In this document: in pieces, positions 1 to 8,658 of the stretch
Position numbering within the stretch: position 1 is the stretch's first letter
Layout: each line of letters begins with the position of its first letter
DNA from: Microbispora bryophytorum
GTDB taxonomy: Bacteria; Actinomycetota; Actinomycetes; Streptosporangiales; Streptosporangiaceae
Direction of reading: 5' to 3'
Assembly: GCF_006874465.1 (NCBI RefSeq)
Contig: NZ_VIRL01000017.1
Coordinates: 124,001 to 188,000 of the forward strand
DNA: 64,000 nt
The notes under the pieces: generated by a model
The model's input: the letters and a program-made list of their open reading frames with translations, nothing else
What the model was told of the DNA's origin: nothing
Database searches by the model: none
Made by a program: the position numbers and the translations under genes

Positions 1-398
1 CGCCTGTCCTGGAAGCCCGTCTGGAAGGTCTTGATCCGGCCGCCGATCCGGTTGCCGTTGGCCTCGATGACGGTGACGTGGTGCCCCGCCCGCTTCAGCA
101 GCGTCGCGGCCACCAGGCCGGAGATCCCGGCCCCGACGATCAGGACCTTCTTGGGCGTGCGGGTCTTCGGCAGGCCGTTGTCGATGAGCACCCGCAGGTA
201 ACGGTGCTTGAGGTCGTTGCCGTCCTTGTCGACGAGCAGATGGTCGCGCGCCACCTGAAGACAGGTCTGCCAGCGCTGTCCCGCGTACGGCGCGCGCGCC
301 GCCGAGGCGGGGGGCGTGCCCAGGGACGGACTCATGACCGATCCCACCGCGCCCAGCCCGGCCAGCCTGGCGAATCCCCGACGGTCGATTGAGACCAC
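1..398 (-). CDS. FAD-dependent amine oxidase, Tat-exported, N-terminal part (partial)
   Basis: Only the first 132 codons lie in the window; the gene continues beyond base 1. A GTG start at 398 follows a strong SD (ggaggaggag). The N-terminus carries a twin-arginine signal ([10 protein letters not shown], then a hydrophobic stretch and an A-S-A cleavage site near residue 35), so the enzyme should be exported folded. Around residue 90 lies the dinucleotide-binding motif [11 protein letters not shown], followed by [13 protein letters not shown], the FAD fingerprint and GG-doublet of the flavin monoamine oxidase family. The substrate (monoamine, polyamine or L-amino acid) cannot be told from this part. 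Confidence 0.85.
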   Translation of the reverse strand, partial: MVSIDRRGFARLAGLGAVGSVMSPSLGTPPASAARAPYAGQRWQTCLQVARDHLLVDKDGNDLKHRYLRVLIDNGLPKTRTPKKVLIVGAGISGLVAATLLKRAGHHVTVIEANGNRIGGRIKTFQTGFQDR

Positions 399-503
399 GA
401 ACTCCTCCTCCGCGAGTCGACTACGGACAGTGAGTGTCGGGGTCATGGTCACGCGACCGCACGCGACGCGCCGGGGGCGGGCAACTGGTGTCCCAGGCAA
501 TGG

Positions 504-1043
504 TCAAGACGAGGGGGCGTCGTCCAGTGTCCGCTCCCAGAACACCTCGTCATGCCATGCGCCGTCGAGGAAGATGTGGGCGTGGGCGACCCCCCAGGGT
601 TGGAAGCCGTTGGCGCGCAGCACCCGCTGCGAGGCCAGGTTGTCCATCCGGGTGTGCGCCTCCGCGCGGTGCAGCCCGAGCTCCTCGGTCATCACGGTGA
701 GTATCCGGCTCACCGCCCGGGTCGCGTGCCCCCGGCCGCTGGAGGCCGAGGCGACCCAGTAGCCCAGGAAGCCCTTCCGGAAGGGGGCGCGCAGGATCGT
801 GCTCACGGTCACCTGACCGACGACCTCGCCGTCCGCGAGGATGACCGCCGGCCAGCGCTCGCCCCGGTCGTGCTCACCGAGCAGCGTCTCGATGCGCCGG
901 CGCTGCCCGGCCTCGGTGTAGAACTCGTCCGGCTGGGCCGGTTCCCGGGTGGCGTTCGCCTGCCTGTCGCGGGCGCGGTGCGCCGCGATCACCCCGGCGT
1001 CGTCCACCCGGATGAGCCGGATCGTGGTCTCCTCGTCCGCCAT
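504..1043 (-). CDS. GNAT family N-acetyltransferase (RimJ/RimL type)
   Basis: 179 aa, ATG start at 1043. The fold is the RimJ/RimL-like GNAT: an N-terminal substrate half (IRLIRVDDAGVIAAHR), a central strand with ADGEVVGQVTVS, the GFLGYWVASASSGRGHATRA stretch that should hold the acetyl-CoA pyrophosphate loop (Q/R-x-x-G-x-G/A), and the C-terminal HRAEAHTRMDNLASQRVLRANGF signature typical of ribosomal-protein or small-molecule acetyltransferases. The acceptor is unknown. It is divergent from the SARP regulator, with a 123-bp gap. Other explanations, such as a resistance acetyltransferase, cannot be excluded. Confidence 0.85.
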   Translation of the reverse strand: MADEETTIRLIRVDDAGVIAAHRARDRQANATREPAQPDEFYTEAGQRRRIETLLGEHDRGERWPAVILADGEVVGQVTVSTILRAPFRKGFLGYWVASASSGRGHATRAVSRILTVMTEELGLHRAEAHTRMDNLASQRVLRANGFQPWGVAHAHIFLDGAWHDEVFWERTLDDAPSS

Positions 1044-1154
1044 GTGGCCGTTCCTCCGCTTCTGTACCGTCCGCACTGCCGGGCGATCGTAACCCCGCCG
1101 GCGCCGTGCGGCAGGCCGGGAAAGTGACGGCTGGACCGGTTCACGCCGTCTCCC

Positions 1155-1160
1155 TAGCAT
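1155..1160 (+). promoter_or_regulatory. TAGCAT -10 box of a probable leaderless promoter
   Basis: TAGCAT fits the actinobacterial TANNNT -10 consensus and lies exactly 6 nt before the GTG start at 1167. There is no Shine-Dalgarno sequence between, so transcription would start at or next to the start codon. Confidence 0.5.
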
Positions 1161-1166
1161 TGGCCC

Positions 1167-4100
1167 GTGCGGCTGAACGTCCTCGGTCCCATGGAACTCG
1201 TCGTGGCCGGGCAGGCCGTGCCGGCCGGACCGCCCAAGCAGCGGGCGCTCCTGGCCCTCCTCGTGATGAACGCCGATCGAGTGCTCCCCGCGGACGTGCT
1301 GACCGACCGGCTCTGGGGCGGCAGCCCGCCCGCGAGCGCGCAGGGCAGCCTTCAGGTGTACGTCTCGAATCTGCGCCGCCGCCTGGAGCCCGGCAGGAAG
1401 GCCGGGGCGCCGGCCACGGTCCTGGTAAGCGCGGCGGACGGATACGGCCTGATGACCGGCGGGATCGGCCTCGACACGCGGGACTTCGACGTGCTCGTGT
1501 CCACGGGGTCGGGACACCTCGGTAAGGGACGGCACGAGCAGGCGGCGGCCGTGCTCACCGAGGCGCTCGCCCTGTGGCGGGGCGACGCGTACGCGGACGC
1601 GCGGTCCGAGGAGTGGGCGCGGCCGGAGATCGCCCGCCTGGAGCAGCTCCGCCTCGACGCGGTCGAAGGGCTGGCGGAGGCGCTGCTGGGGCTGGGGCGC
1701 CACACGGACGTGGTCGCGCGGCTCGAACCGTTCGTGCACGACCACCCGCTGCGGGAGCGGGCCTGGGAGCTGCTCGCGCTGGCGCACTATCGGTCGGGCC
1801 GCCAGGCGGCGGCGCTGGCGTGCCTGCGCAGGGTGCGCGAGGTGCTGGCGGGCGAGCTGGGCATCGATCCGGGGCCCCGGCTGCGCGAGCTGGAGACCGC
1901 CGTGCTGCGCCAGGACGCCGCGCTGACCGCGGTGACCTCGCTGACCGCGGCGGCGAGACCCGCCGCGCCGCCGCCGGGACGGTCCGACTCCGGACGGTCC
2001 GACTCCGGACGACGTGACCCGGGACGACGCGACCCGGGGCGACGCGCGGACGACGGGCCGTTCGTGGGACGCGAGAGCGCGCTGGAGTTCCTGGCCGGCG
2101 CCGTGACGGCGGCGTCCACGGCCCGGCAGGTCGTGCTCGTGGACGGTGAGCCGGGGGTCGGCAAGACCCGCCTGCTCAGGAGGTTCCGCGCGACGGCCGG
2201 CGTCCCGGTGGGATGGGGGTCGAGCCCCGACCACGAGACGGCGCCCGCCCTGTGGCCGTGGGAGCAGGTGCTGCGCGACCTCGCGGACGCGGCGCCCGGC
2301 GCCGTCCTGCCCGAGGAGGTCCGCACGTTCCTGTCGGGCGGCGCGGCGGCGATCCCGGCGTACGACGCGCAGGGGGCGCGACTGCGGTTCTTCGAGGCGG
2401 TGGGGACGTTCCTGGCCGATCTCGGCCCGGTGGCCGTCGTGCTGGAGGACGTCCACGCGGCCGACGACGCGACGCTGCGCCTGCTGGTCCACGTCGCGTC
2501 CACCGCGCGGCCGGGCCTGCTGGTGGTGGCCAGCTTCCGGCGGCACGAGGCGTCGGCGCTGACCGCCACCCTGTCGGCGCTGTCCCGGCTCGGCGCGCGC
2601 CGGCTGGGGCTCGACGGGCTCGCGGTCGAGGAGGTACGCGCGCTGGTGCGGGAGCTGTCCGGCCGCGACCCCGGCAGCCGGAAGGCCGAGGAGCTGCGCG
2701 GCCGCACCGGGGGAAACCCGTTCTTCCTCGCCGAGCTGGCCCGGGCGGGTGAGGAGCTGCCGCAGGGCGTGCTCGACGTCGTGCTGCACCGGGTGGCCGG
2801 GCTGGGGGAGGAGACGGCCGCCCTGCTGGAGCTGGCCGCGGTCGCGGGCGACGAGTTCGAGGCGCGGGTCGTGGCCGAGGTCTCCGGGCGCGACCTGGGT
2901 GACCTGGTGCCGTCGCTGGAGGCGGCGCTGGCGGCCGGTCTGATCCGCGAGTCGGGCGCCAGGCTGGGCGGGTACGCGTTCGCGCACGCCCTGGTGACCG
3001 ACGCGTTGCTGTCGCGCCGCTCCCGGCTGTGGCGGGCGGGCGTGCACGCGCGGCTGGCCGGCGTGCTCACCCATGAGTACGGAGACCGGGACGACCAGGC
3101 GGCGGCCATCGCGCGGCACTGGCTGGCGGCGGCCGAGCTGGGCCCGGAGCCGGCCCGCATGGCGATGGACTACGCCGCCCGGGCCGCGCGGGCGGCCATG
3201 CGCAGGCACGCGCTCGACGACGCGGCCACCTCATGGCAGGAGGCGCTGGCGGCGGCCGAGCTCGCCGGGGCGGAGGCGGCCGAGCGGTTCGAGCTCGCGG
3301 TCGGCCTGGCGGACAGCCGCTACGCCGCCGGGCGGTACGACGAGGGTTATGAGGCGATCGAACAGGCGCTGGCCCTCGCCGGAGACGACCTGGAGCGGGC
3401 CGTCAGGGCCGCCGACATCGCGATGGGGCATGGCATCTGGGTCCCCTTCCGGCACAGCCTCGACGTGCGCGTCCTGCGGCAGTCGATGGACCGCGCCGTG
3501 CGCGAGCTGCCGCGAGACGCCTCCGCCTGGGCGTCCGCGCAGGCCGTGCGGGCCGTCGTGCTGGCCCAGACCGGCGGTGAGGACCAGGTCGAGCGGGTCT
3601 CGTCGCAGGCCGTTGCGGCGGCCGAGCGGCTGGGCGACCCCGCGCTGCTGCGGCGCGTGCTCCATCTGCGGCTACTCGCCATGCAGGGGCAGGACTTCAT
3701 CGACCAACTGGCCGAGACCGCGCAGCGCCTGCTGGCGCAGCCGGATCTGTCGTCCCAGCTCACCGCGGTCGCGCAGCTCCACCTCGTCGCTCATCTCGTC
3801 GAGTACGGCCGGGTGGCGGAGGCGCGCGAGTTGCTGACGGAGACCGACGCCCTGCTGCGCGACCTGCACAACCCGACGCTGGCGCTGCAGGCGGCGATCG
3901 CGCACGTGGGGCTCGACCTGTTCCAGGGCGTGCCGGAGCCGACCCGCCACGTCGAGCGGGCCGGGGCGACGTCGTCCTTCTCCGACCTCGCGTACTTCGA
4001 GGTGGGCATGCTCGCCGTACGGGCCGAGACGCTCCTCCAGGAGGACCGTCTCAGCGCGGAGGTGGAACAGATCGAGGAGATGTTCCGGCGTACGGGCCTG

Positions 4101-4496
4101 GCGGGGCTCGCCTACGTCCTGGCGTACGCGCTGGCGGACCTGGGCGAGCGTGAGCGCGCGCTGCGGCTGCTGCGTGAGACCCCTCTCCCGCCGCGCGACT
4201 ACCACTGGGCGATGGCCACCATGTGTCGGCTGCACGCGGCGATCCGGCTGGGTGAGCTGGACGTCGTGCGGGAGGTCTACGACGCGTTCCGTCCCTTCGC
4301 CGGCCTGCTGCACGTCAACGGCACCTGCACCACCGTCGACGGGGCGTACGACGGCCACCTGGGCGAGGCGCTGCTGGCGCTGGGAGACCACGCGGGAGCG
4401 CGGGCCCATCTGCGGGAGGCGGTGCGCCTCCTGGAGGAGGCGGGCGCCGGCTACTGGCTGACAAGGGCCCGACAAGCCCTCGACAAGTGCTCATAA
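1167..4496 (+). CDS. AfsR/SARP-type transcriptional regulator with BTAD, ATPase and TPR domains
   Basis: 1109 aa, GTG start. Residues 1-95 form an OmpR-like winged helix (FGPxEL-type start, QGSLQVYVSNLRRRLEP recognition helix); about 100-250 is the bacterial transcriptional activation domain (FDVLV... ALALWRGDAYAD...LGIDPGPRLRELE); 271-293 is a repetitive Gly/Arg/Ser/Asp linker; from 297 (FVGRESALEFL) an AAA/STAND ATPase with Walker A GEPGVGKT at 327-334 and Walker B-like VAVVLEDVHAAD; the remaining C-terminal half is alpha-helical, TPR-like. Such proteins integrate nucleotide or metabolite signals to switch on specialised metabolism. No biosynthetic cluster is adjacent, so the target is not evident. 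The following hemerythrin gene starts 43 bp later. Confidence 0.9.
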   Translation: MRLNVLGPMELVVAGQAVPAGPPKQRALLALLVMNADRVLPADVLTDRLWGGSPPASAQGSLQVYVSNLRRRLEPGRKAGAPATVLVSAADGYGLMTGGIGLDTRDFDVLVSTGSGHLGKGRHEQAAAVLTEALALWRGDAYADARSEEWARPEIARLEQLRLDAVEGLAEALLGLGRHTDVVARLEPFVHDHPLRERAWELLALAHYRSGRQAAALACLRRVREVLAGELGIDPGPRLRELETAVLRQDAALTAVTSLTAAARPAAPPPGRSDSGRSDSGRRDPGRRDPGRRADDGPFVGRESALEFLAGAVTAASTARQVVLVDGEPGVGKTRLLRRFRATAGVPVGWGSSPDHETAPALWPWEQVLRDLADAAPGAVLPEEVRTFLSGGAAAIPAYDAQGARLRFFEAVGTFLADLGPVAVVLEDVHAADDATLRLLVHVASTARPGLLVVASFRRHEASALTATLSALSRLGARRLGLDGLAVEEVRALVRELSGRDPGSRKAEELRGRTGGNPFFLAELARAGEELPQGVLDVVLHRVAGLGEETAALLELAAVAGDEFEARVVAEVSGRDLGDLVPSLEAALAAGLIRESGARLGGYAFAHALVTDALLSRRSRLWRAGVHARLAGVLTHEYGDRDDQAAAIARHWLAAAELGPEPARMAMDYAARAARAAMRRHALDDAATSWQEALAAAELAGAEAAERFELAVGLADSRYAAGRYDEGYEAIEQALALAGDDLERAVRAADIAMGHGIWVPFRHSLDVRVLRQSMDRAVRELPRDASAWASAQAVRAVVLAQTGGEDQVERVSSQAVAAAERLGDPALLRRVLHLRLLAMQGQDFIDQLAETAQRLLAQPDLSSQLTAVAQLHLVAHLVEYGRVAEARELLTETDALLRDLHNPTLALQAAIAHVGLDLFQGVPEPTRHVERAGATSSFSDLAYFEVGMLAVRAETLLQEDRLSAEVEQIEEMFRRTGLAGLAYVLAYALADLGERERALRLLRETPLPPRDYHWAMATMCRLHAAIRLGELDVVREVYDAFRPFAGLLHVNGTCTTVDGAYDGHLGEALLALGDHAGARAHLREAVRLLEEAGAGYWLTRARQALDKCS
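1977..2046 (+). repeat. 15-bp tandem repeat inside the SARP gene linker
   Basis: Two identical 15-bp units (GGACGGTCCGACTCC) are followed by two diverged units and part of a fifth. All are in frame and code for G-R-S-D-S, G-R-S-D-S, G-R-R-D-P, G-R-R-D-P in the linker between BTAD and ATPase domains. The copy number is likely to vary between strains. Confidence 0.85.
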
Positions 4497-4539
4497 GGGC
4501 AGGAAACACACGCTGTTCCCCACACACGTGAGGGAGCAG

Positions 4540-5184
4540 ATGATCACACAAGAACACCTCGCCGGCTTCCTGCTGATGCACGCCGGCTTCCGGGCGGAGT
4601 TCGGCCGCCTGGCCGAGGCGTGCCGCGGCCCCAGGGACGGCGAGCACGAGGAACTCCTGGAGGAGCAGCTCGCGCTCGTGCTGGAGATGCTCCACGCCCA
4701 CCACACCCACGAGGACGCCACGCTGTGGCCCACGCTCGTCGCCCACGCCCCGGAGGCGGCGGACGTGCTGGCCGAGCTGGAGTCCGAGCACGCGGTGCTC
4801 GACCCGCTCGTGGCGGCCGCCGCCGACCGCGCGGTGCCCCTGCCGGAGCGCGCTCCCGCGCTGCGGCGGCTGCACGAGCTGGTCAACGAGCACCTCGACC
4901 ACGAGGAGCGCACGGCCGTGCCGCTGATGCTCCGGCACCTCACACCCGACGACATCGAGGCGGACAGGCGCAAGGCGACGGCCGACTTCGGCCGCCGCAG
5001 GATCCCCGTCATCTTCGGCTGGCTCGCCTCCAGCGCCGGCCCCGCCCTGCTCACGGCCGCGTTCGCGGACCTGCCGGTCGTGGCCCGGCTGATGTTCCGC
5101 CTGTTCTGGTGGCCCGCCTACCAGCGGCGGTTCGCCCGGCTGTACGGCGCCTCCGTCTCGCTGCCCGCACCCCTGGAGTCATGA
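4540..5184 (+). CDS. Hemerythrin-domain protein
   Basis: 214 aa. I place the start at ATG 4540, 5 nt after an agggag SD, in preference to GTG 4528. The protein is mostly helical with the HHE spacing expected for a non-haem di-iron site: HAHHTHED near residue 54, EHAVLDPL near 85 and LVNEHLDHEE near 112. Family members bind O2, NO or iron in the cytosol. The C-terminal 70 residues carry a hydrophobic segment (IFGWLASSAGPALLTAAFADLPVV) and are not part of the iron site. The stop overlaps the next start (ATGA), so it is translationally coupled to the PPOX-type gene. Confidence 0.85.
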   Translation: MITQEHLAGFLLMHAGFRAEFGRLAEACRGPRDGEHEELLEEQLALVLEMLHAHHTHEDATLWPTLVAHAPEAADVLAELESEHAVLDPLVAAAADRAVPLPERAPALRRLHELVNEHLDHEERTAVPLMLRHLTPDDIEADRRKATADFGRRRIPVIFGWLASSAGPALLTAAFADLPVVARLMFRLFWWPAYQRRFARLYGASVSLPAPLES

Positions 5185-6224
5185 TGACCACCCTGATCAA
5201 CGCGACCACCCCGGCCACCCCGACCGCCCTGACCACCCTGACCACCCCGGCCGCCTGGCCGTGCGAGGCGGCCGAGCTGTTCGACCGCGCCGTCGTCTGC
5301 GAGTACGCCTCGCTCACCCGCGACGGACGGCCCGTCACCTGGCCGGTCACGCCGTACGCCGGCCGGGGCGGCACGCTCGACGTGAGCACCGGCCTCACCT
5401 ATCCCGACAAGGCGGAGCGGGCCCGCCGCGACCCGCGCGTCGCGCTGCTGTACTCCTCCGCCGAAGGCACCGGCCTCGACCGGCCGCCCGTCGTCCTCGT
5501 GCAGGGCCGGGCCGCCGTACGCGACGCCGATCTGCAGGCCAACACCGACAGGTACGTACGGGAGTCCCTGGCCAGGACGGGCTCCGGGTTCGCCGGGATG
5601 CCGTGGTTCCTGACGAAGCGGCTGGGGTGGTACTTCGCCCGCATCTATGTGGAGGTGACCCCCGAGCGGATCGTCTGGTGGCCCGAGGGCGACCTGTCCG
5701 GGACACCGAAGGTGTGGACCCGGCCCGGTGAGGCGGTCGCGCCCGTCTCCGACCCCGCTCCGAACGGCCCCCGGCTGCCGAGCCGGTCCGTCGCGCCGGC
5801 GGACTGGCGGCCCTTCGCCGGCCGCGCGGCCCGTCTGGGCGATCCCGTCGTCACCATGGTCGACGCCGGCGGCATGCCGCTGGCCGTGCGCACCCGCTCG
5901 GCCGTACGCACCGAGGCGGGCTTCGACCTGCTGCTGCCCGCGGGCGTCGAGGCCGTCGCGGGGCCGGTGTGCCTCACCTTCCATCGGCACGGCCCGAAGA
6001 TGGAGTGGCAGGAGAACGTGGTGCTCGTCGGGACCGCGACGGGGGAGGGCGACCGGCTGGCCGTACGGGTCGAGCGGGCCCTGAACGACTGGAGCCTCGC
6101 CGGGAGCGGCCGCGAGCGGTTCCGGTCGTTCCTCGGCCAGGGCAGGGTGCTCAGCAAGCGCCTGCGCGCCGAGGCCGGGCGCCGGGGCCAGCCCGTGCCC
6201 GTCGTCCGCCGCCCCCGCACCTGA
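5181..6224 (+). CDS. Pyridoxamine 5'-phosphate oxidase-like flavin/F420-binding protein, two split barrels
   Basis: 347 aa, ATG start overlapping the hemerythrin stop by 4 bp. Residues about 30-190 make one split beta-barrel of the PNPOx-like fold (EYASLTRDGRPVTWPVTP, LTYPDKAERARRDPRVALLY, PPVVLVQGRAAV), and residues about 205-300 a second, shorter one (PVVTMVDAGGMPLAVRTRS, VCLTFHRHG). This architecture is common in actinobacterial FMN- or F420-dependent oxidoreductases of unknown substrate, distinct from true PdxH, which is encoded separately at 31.4 kb. Coupling to a hemerythrin hints at an oxygen or redox task; that link is inference. The Thr/Ala/Pro-rich first 25 residues are low complexity. 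Confidence 0.75.
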   Translation: MMTTLINATTPATPTALTTLTTPAAWPCEAAELFDRAVVCEYASLTRDGRPVTWPVTPYAGRGGTLDVSTGLTYPDKAERARRDPRVALLYSSAEGTGLDRPPVVLVQGRAAVRDADLQANTDRYVRESLARTGSGFAGMPWFLTKRLGWYFARIYVEVTPERIVWWPEGDLSGTPKVWTRPGEAVAPVSDPAPNGPRLPSRSVAPADWRPFAGRAARLGDPVVTMVDAGGMPLAVRTRSAVRTEAGFDLLLPAGVEAVAGPVCLTFHRHGPKMEWQENVVLVGTATGEGDRLAVRVERALNDWSLAGSGRERFRSFLGQGRVLSKRLRAEAGRRGQPVPVVRRPRT

Positions 6225-6248
6225 TCGACCATGCGGCAGCATGGTGGG

Positions 6249-7484
6249 ATGGCGAAGGGATCACCGCTGTGGCGCGACCGGGATTTCACCGTGTTCTGGG
6301 CGTCCCAGACGCTGTCGGTCGCCGGTGACTCCTTCGCCCTCATCGCCGTCCCGCTGCTCGTGCTGCACGTGACCGGGTCGGTCGCGCAGATGGGCCTGCT
6401 GACCGGCCTGGCGAGCGCCGCGTCGGTCGCGGCGGGGGTCTTCGCCGGGGTCCTGGTCGACCGGCTCGACCGCAGGCGCCTGCTGATCTGGTGTGACGTG
6501 GCGAGGATGGCGTTGTACGGCGTCGTCCCGGTCGCCTGGGCCTTCGGCCCGAAGATCTGGCTGCTCTACGTGGTCCTGCCGCTCAGCGAGGCGATCGGCA
6601 TGGTCTTCCAGGTCGCGTACGTCACGGCGGTGCGGGGCCTGGTCGACGCGGACCGGATCACCGAGGCCAACGGGCGGCTGTACGCCACCGCCGCCGCGGC
6701 GGGAATCGGCGGGCCGCTGCTGGCCGGGGTGGTGGCGGGCTGGTTCGGGCCCACGGCCGCCGTCGCGATCAACGCGGCCAGCTTCGGGGTCTCCGCGCTG
6801 GGCGTCCTGCTGATCCGGCTCAGGCGGCAGCCGGCGCCCCCGCCCTCGGCGAAGGAGGCACGGGGGCCCTGGCACGAGCTGCTCGCCGGAGCCCGTTTCC
6901 TGTGGCGGCAGCCGGTGCTGCGTGCCCTGACCGTCCTGCTGTCGTTCTTCATCTTCCTGACCCTCGGGCTGACCGACGTGCTGATCTATCACCTCAAGCA
7001 CGACCTCGGCCAGTCCGACGGCGCCGTGGGGGTGGTGCTCGCGGCCGCCGCGCTGGGCACCGTCGCCGGCTCGCTCCTCGTCGGTCCCGTACGCCGCCGG
7101 CTGGGGTTCGGCGCGTCCTGGATCGGGGCGATCGCGGTCGCCGGGCTCGCCATCGTGGGGCTCGGCGTGTCCACCGGTGTCCCCGTGGCCGGGGCGGCGG
7201 CCGCCGCCTACCTCGCCTGCGTCAGCGTGGCCGGGATCTGCTCGATGTCGCTGCGCCAGCAGGTCACCCCCGACCACCTGCTGGGCAGGGTCACCTCGGC
7301 CTTCTGGACGATCCACTTCTCGCTGGGCCCGGCGGGGGCGGCCGTGCTGACCTGGGGCGCGCAGAGTCACGGCGTCGAGGTGGTCTGCCTGCTGGCGGGG
7401 GCGGCCTGCCTGCTGATCGCGTTCGCCGCGTTCTTCACGCCCATCCGCCAGCAGAACCCGGAGCTGTCCGGCGCCACCGGCTGA
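6249..7484 (+). CDS. MFS transporter, drug-efflux type
   Basis: About 411 aa, some 12 hydrophobic segments. The start LWRDRDFTVFWASQTLSVAGD and the loop-2 sequence AGVLVDRLDRRRLLIWCDVAR are typical of the macrolide-efflux (MefA-like/enterobactin exporter) branch of the major facilitator superfamily. An ATG at 6231 is also in frame, but the protein family usually begins a few residues before LWRDRDF, so I prefer 6249; the SD is weak for both. It follows the PPOX gene by about 25 bp on the same strand and may be cotranscribed. Substrate unknown. Confidence 0.8.
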   Translation: MAKGSPLWRDRDFTVFWASQTLSVAGDSFALIAVPLLVLHVTGSVAQMGLLTGLASAASVAAGVFAGVLVDRLDRRRLLIWCDVARMALYGVVPVAWAFGPKIWLLYVVLPLSEAIGMVFQVAYVTAVRGLVDADRITEANGRLYATAAAAGIGGPLLAGVVAGWFGPTAAVAINAASFGVSALGVLLIRLRRQPAPPPSAKEARGPWHELLAGARFLWRQPVLRALTVLLSFFIFLTLGLTDVLIYHLKHDLGQSDGAVGVVLAAAALGTVAGSLLVGPVRRRLGFGASWIGAIAVAGLAIVGLGVSTGVPVAGAAAAAYLACVSVAGICSMSLRQQVTPDHLLGRVTSAFWTIHFSLGPAGAAVLTWGAQSHGVEVVCLLAGAACLLIAFAAFFTPIRQQNPELSGATG

Positions 7485-7520
7485 CGGCTCACGTCCCGCG
7501 GCCCGGCCTGACCCCGCCCC

Positions 7521-7958
7521 TCAGCGGCCCGGCCCGGACGGCTCCCGGTCGACCAGGCGGCGAACCAGGTCCACCGCGCTCGCGAGCGTCTCCCGCTCGG
7601 AGGGGGACAGCGTGTCCTCGATCGCCTCGGCGAGCCAGTCGGCCCGCCGGGTGCGCACCTGTTCCAGGGCGTCGAGCCCGGCGGTGGTCAGCGAGACGGG
7701 GGCCTTTCGGCCGTCGACGGGATGGGTGCCGCGTTCGGCGAGCCCCTGGTCGATCAGCTGGCCGACGGTGCGCGCCATCGACTGCGGGCGCACCCCCCGG
7801 GCGGCGGCGAGGTCACTGGTGGTCATCGGGCCCTGCCGGCCGAGTAGACCGATCACCGCGATGATCCCCGGAGGCATCGGGTCGTCCTCGCGCACCCGCC
7901 TCACCAGTTGCCCGACCACGAGCCGCAGCTCGGCGGCGACCTCGGACGCGTCCCTCAT
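7521..7958 (-). CDS. MarR family transcriptional regulator
   Basis: 145 aa, ATG start at 7958. A standard MarR winged helix: LLGRQGPMTTSDLAAARGVRPQ as helix-turn-helix, then AERGTHPVDGRKAPVSLTTAGLD as the wing with the D-x-R motif, flanked by dimerisation helices. It is divergent from the isochorismatase-like gene at 8067 across a 108-bp region holding two identical palindromes, so it very likely represses both genes and is released by a small ligand. Confidence 0.9.
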   Translation of the reverse strand: MRDASEVAAELRLVVGQLVRRVREDDPMPPGIIAVIGLLGRQGPMTTSDLAAARGVRPQSMARTVGQLIDQGLAERGTHPVDGRKAPVSLTTAGLDALEQVRTRRADWLAEAIEDTLSPSERETLASAVDLVRRLVDREPSGPGR

Positions 7959-7974
7959 GGGGCTCAGCGTAACC

Positions 7975-8022
7975 GAACTGTACAGCCTTGCTGGCAATAT
8001 ATTCAGCATGACTGTACAGTTC
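7975..8022. promoter_or_regulatory. Double operator for the MarR regulator
   Basis: GAACTGTACAG (7975-7985) and CTGTACAGTTC (8012-8022) are perfect inverted copies; each holds the palindrome CTGTACAG. Between them lies a third dyad, TGCTG-N10-CAGCA around an AATATATT core, probably the overlapping divergent -10 region. The two outer sites are 37 bp apart. Confidence 0.75.
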
Positions 8023-8066
8023 AGCTGTCTATCTCTGGCCGGCTGACTATCCCTGAAGGAGCTCAC

Positions 8067-8636
8067 ATGCCCGTCACGCTGCTCGACGACCGCACGGCCG
8101 TCGTCCTGATCGACCTGCAGAAGGGGATCACCGCCCTGCCCACCGCGCATCCGGCGGCCGAGGTCGTCGCCAACGCCGCCCGGCTCGCGGGGGCCGCCCG
8201 CGAGCGCGGCCTTCCGGTCGTACGGGTGCGGGTGGCGTTCTCCCCCGACGGCGGTGACGTGCTGCGGGCCCGGACGGACGCGCCCGGGCCCGCGATCGCG
8301 CCCGCCCCGGACTTCGCCGAGTACGACGAGCGCGTGCCGGACGGGCCGACCGACATCGCGATCACCAAGCGCGGCTGGGACGCCTTCCACGGCACCGAAC
8401 TCGACCTGCAACTGCGCCGCCGGAAGATCACGGGGATCGTGCTGGCGGGGATCTCCACCAGCATCGGCGTGGAGTCCACCGCGCGCGGCGCCCGGGAGCG
8501 GGGCTACGAGATCGCGGTGGCCTCCGACGCGGTCACCGACCTGGTCGTCTCGGCCCACGAGAACGCTCTCGGGGTGATCCTGCCGAGGATCGCGCAGATC
8601 GACACGACCGAGTCGATCCTGGCCGCCTTCGCCTGA
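8067..8636 (+). CDS. Isochorismatase-family hydrolase lacking the catalytic cysteine
   Basis: 189 aa, ATG start with an aaggag SD. The fold is isochorismatase-like: VVLIDLQKG with Asp16, AITKRGWDAFHGTELD with Lys101, and AGISTSIGVESTARGARERGY. In cysteine hydrolases of this family the last motif carries a Cys before VEST; here it is Gly134. Loss of the Cys resembles the vinyl-ether hydrolases such as PhzD/EntB more than amidases like nicotinamidase. It is divergent from and probably controlled by the MarR protein. Substrate unknown. Confidence 0.85.
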   Translation: MPVTLLDDRTAVVLIDLQKGITALPTAHPAAEVVANAARLAGAARERGLPVVRVRVAFSPDGGDVLRARTDAPGPAIAPAPDFAEYDERVPDGPTDIAITKRGWDAFHGTELDLQLRRRKITGIVLAGISTSIGVESTARGARERGYEIAVASDAVTDLVVSAHENALGVILPRIAQIDTTESILAAFA

Positions 8637-8658
8637 ACAGCCTCAGCGGCCTGACCCT

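Noticed and set aside
504-3209. A 901-codon open frame on the minus strand across the SARP gene
   Set aside because: Only the last 179 codons form a protein family (GNAT). The rest is antisense to the SARP gene and is Arg/Gly/Pro-rich noise typical of high-GC DNA.
7989-8008. CTG-N10-CAG resembling an E. coli LexA box
   Set aside because: Actinobacterial LexA uses a GAAC-N4-GTTC-type box; here the dyad is better explained as part of the MarR operator region.
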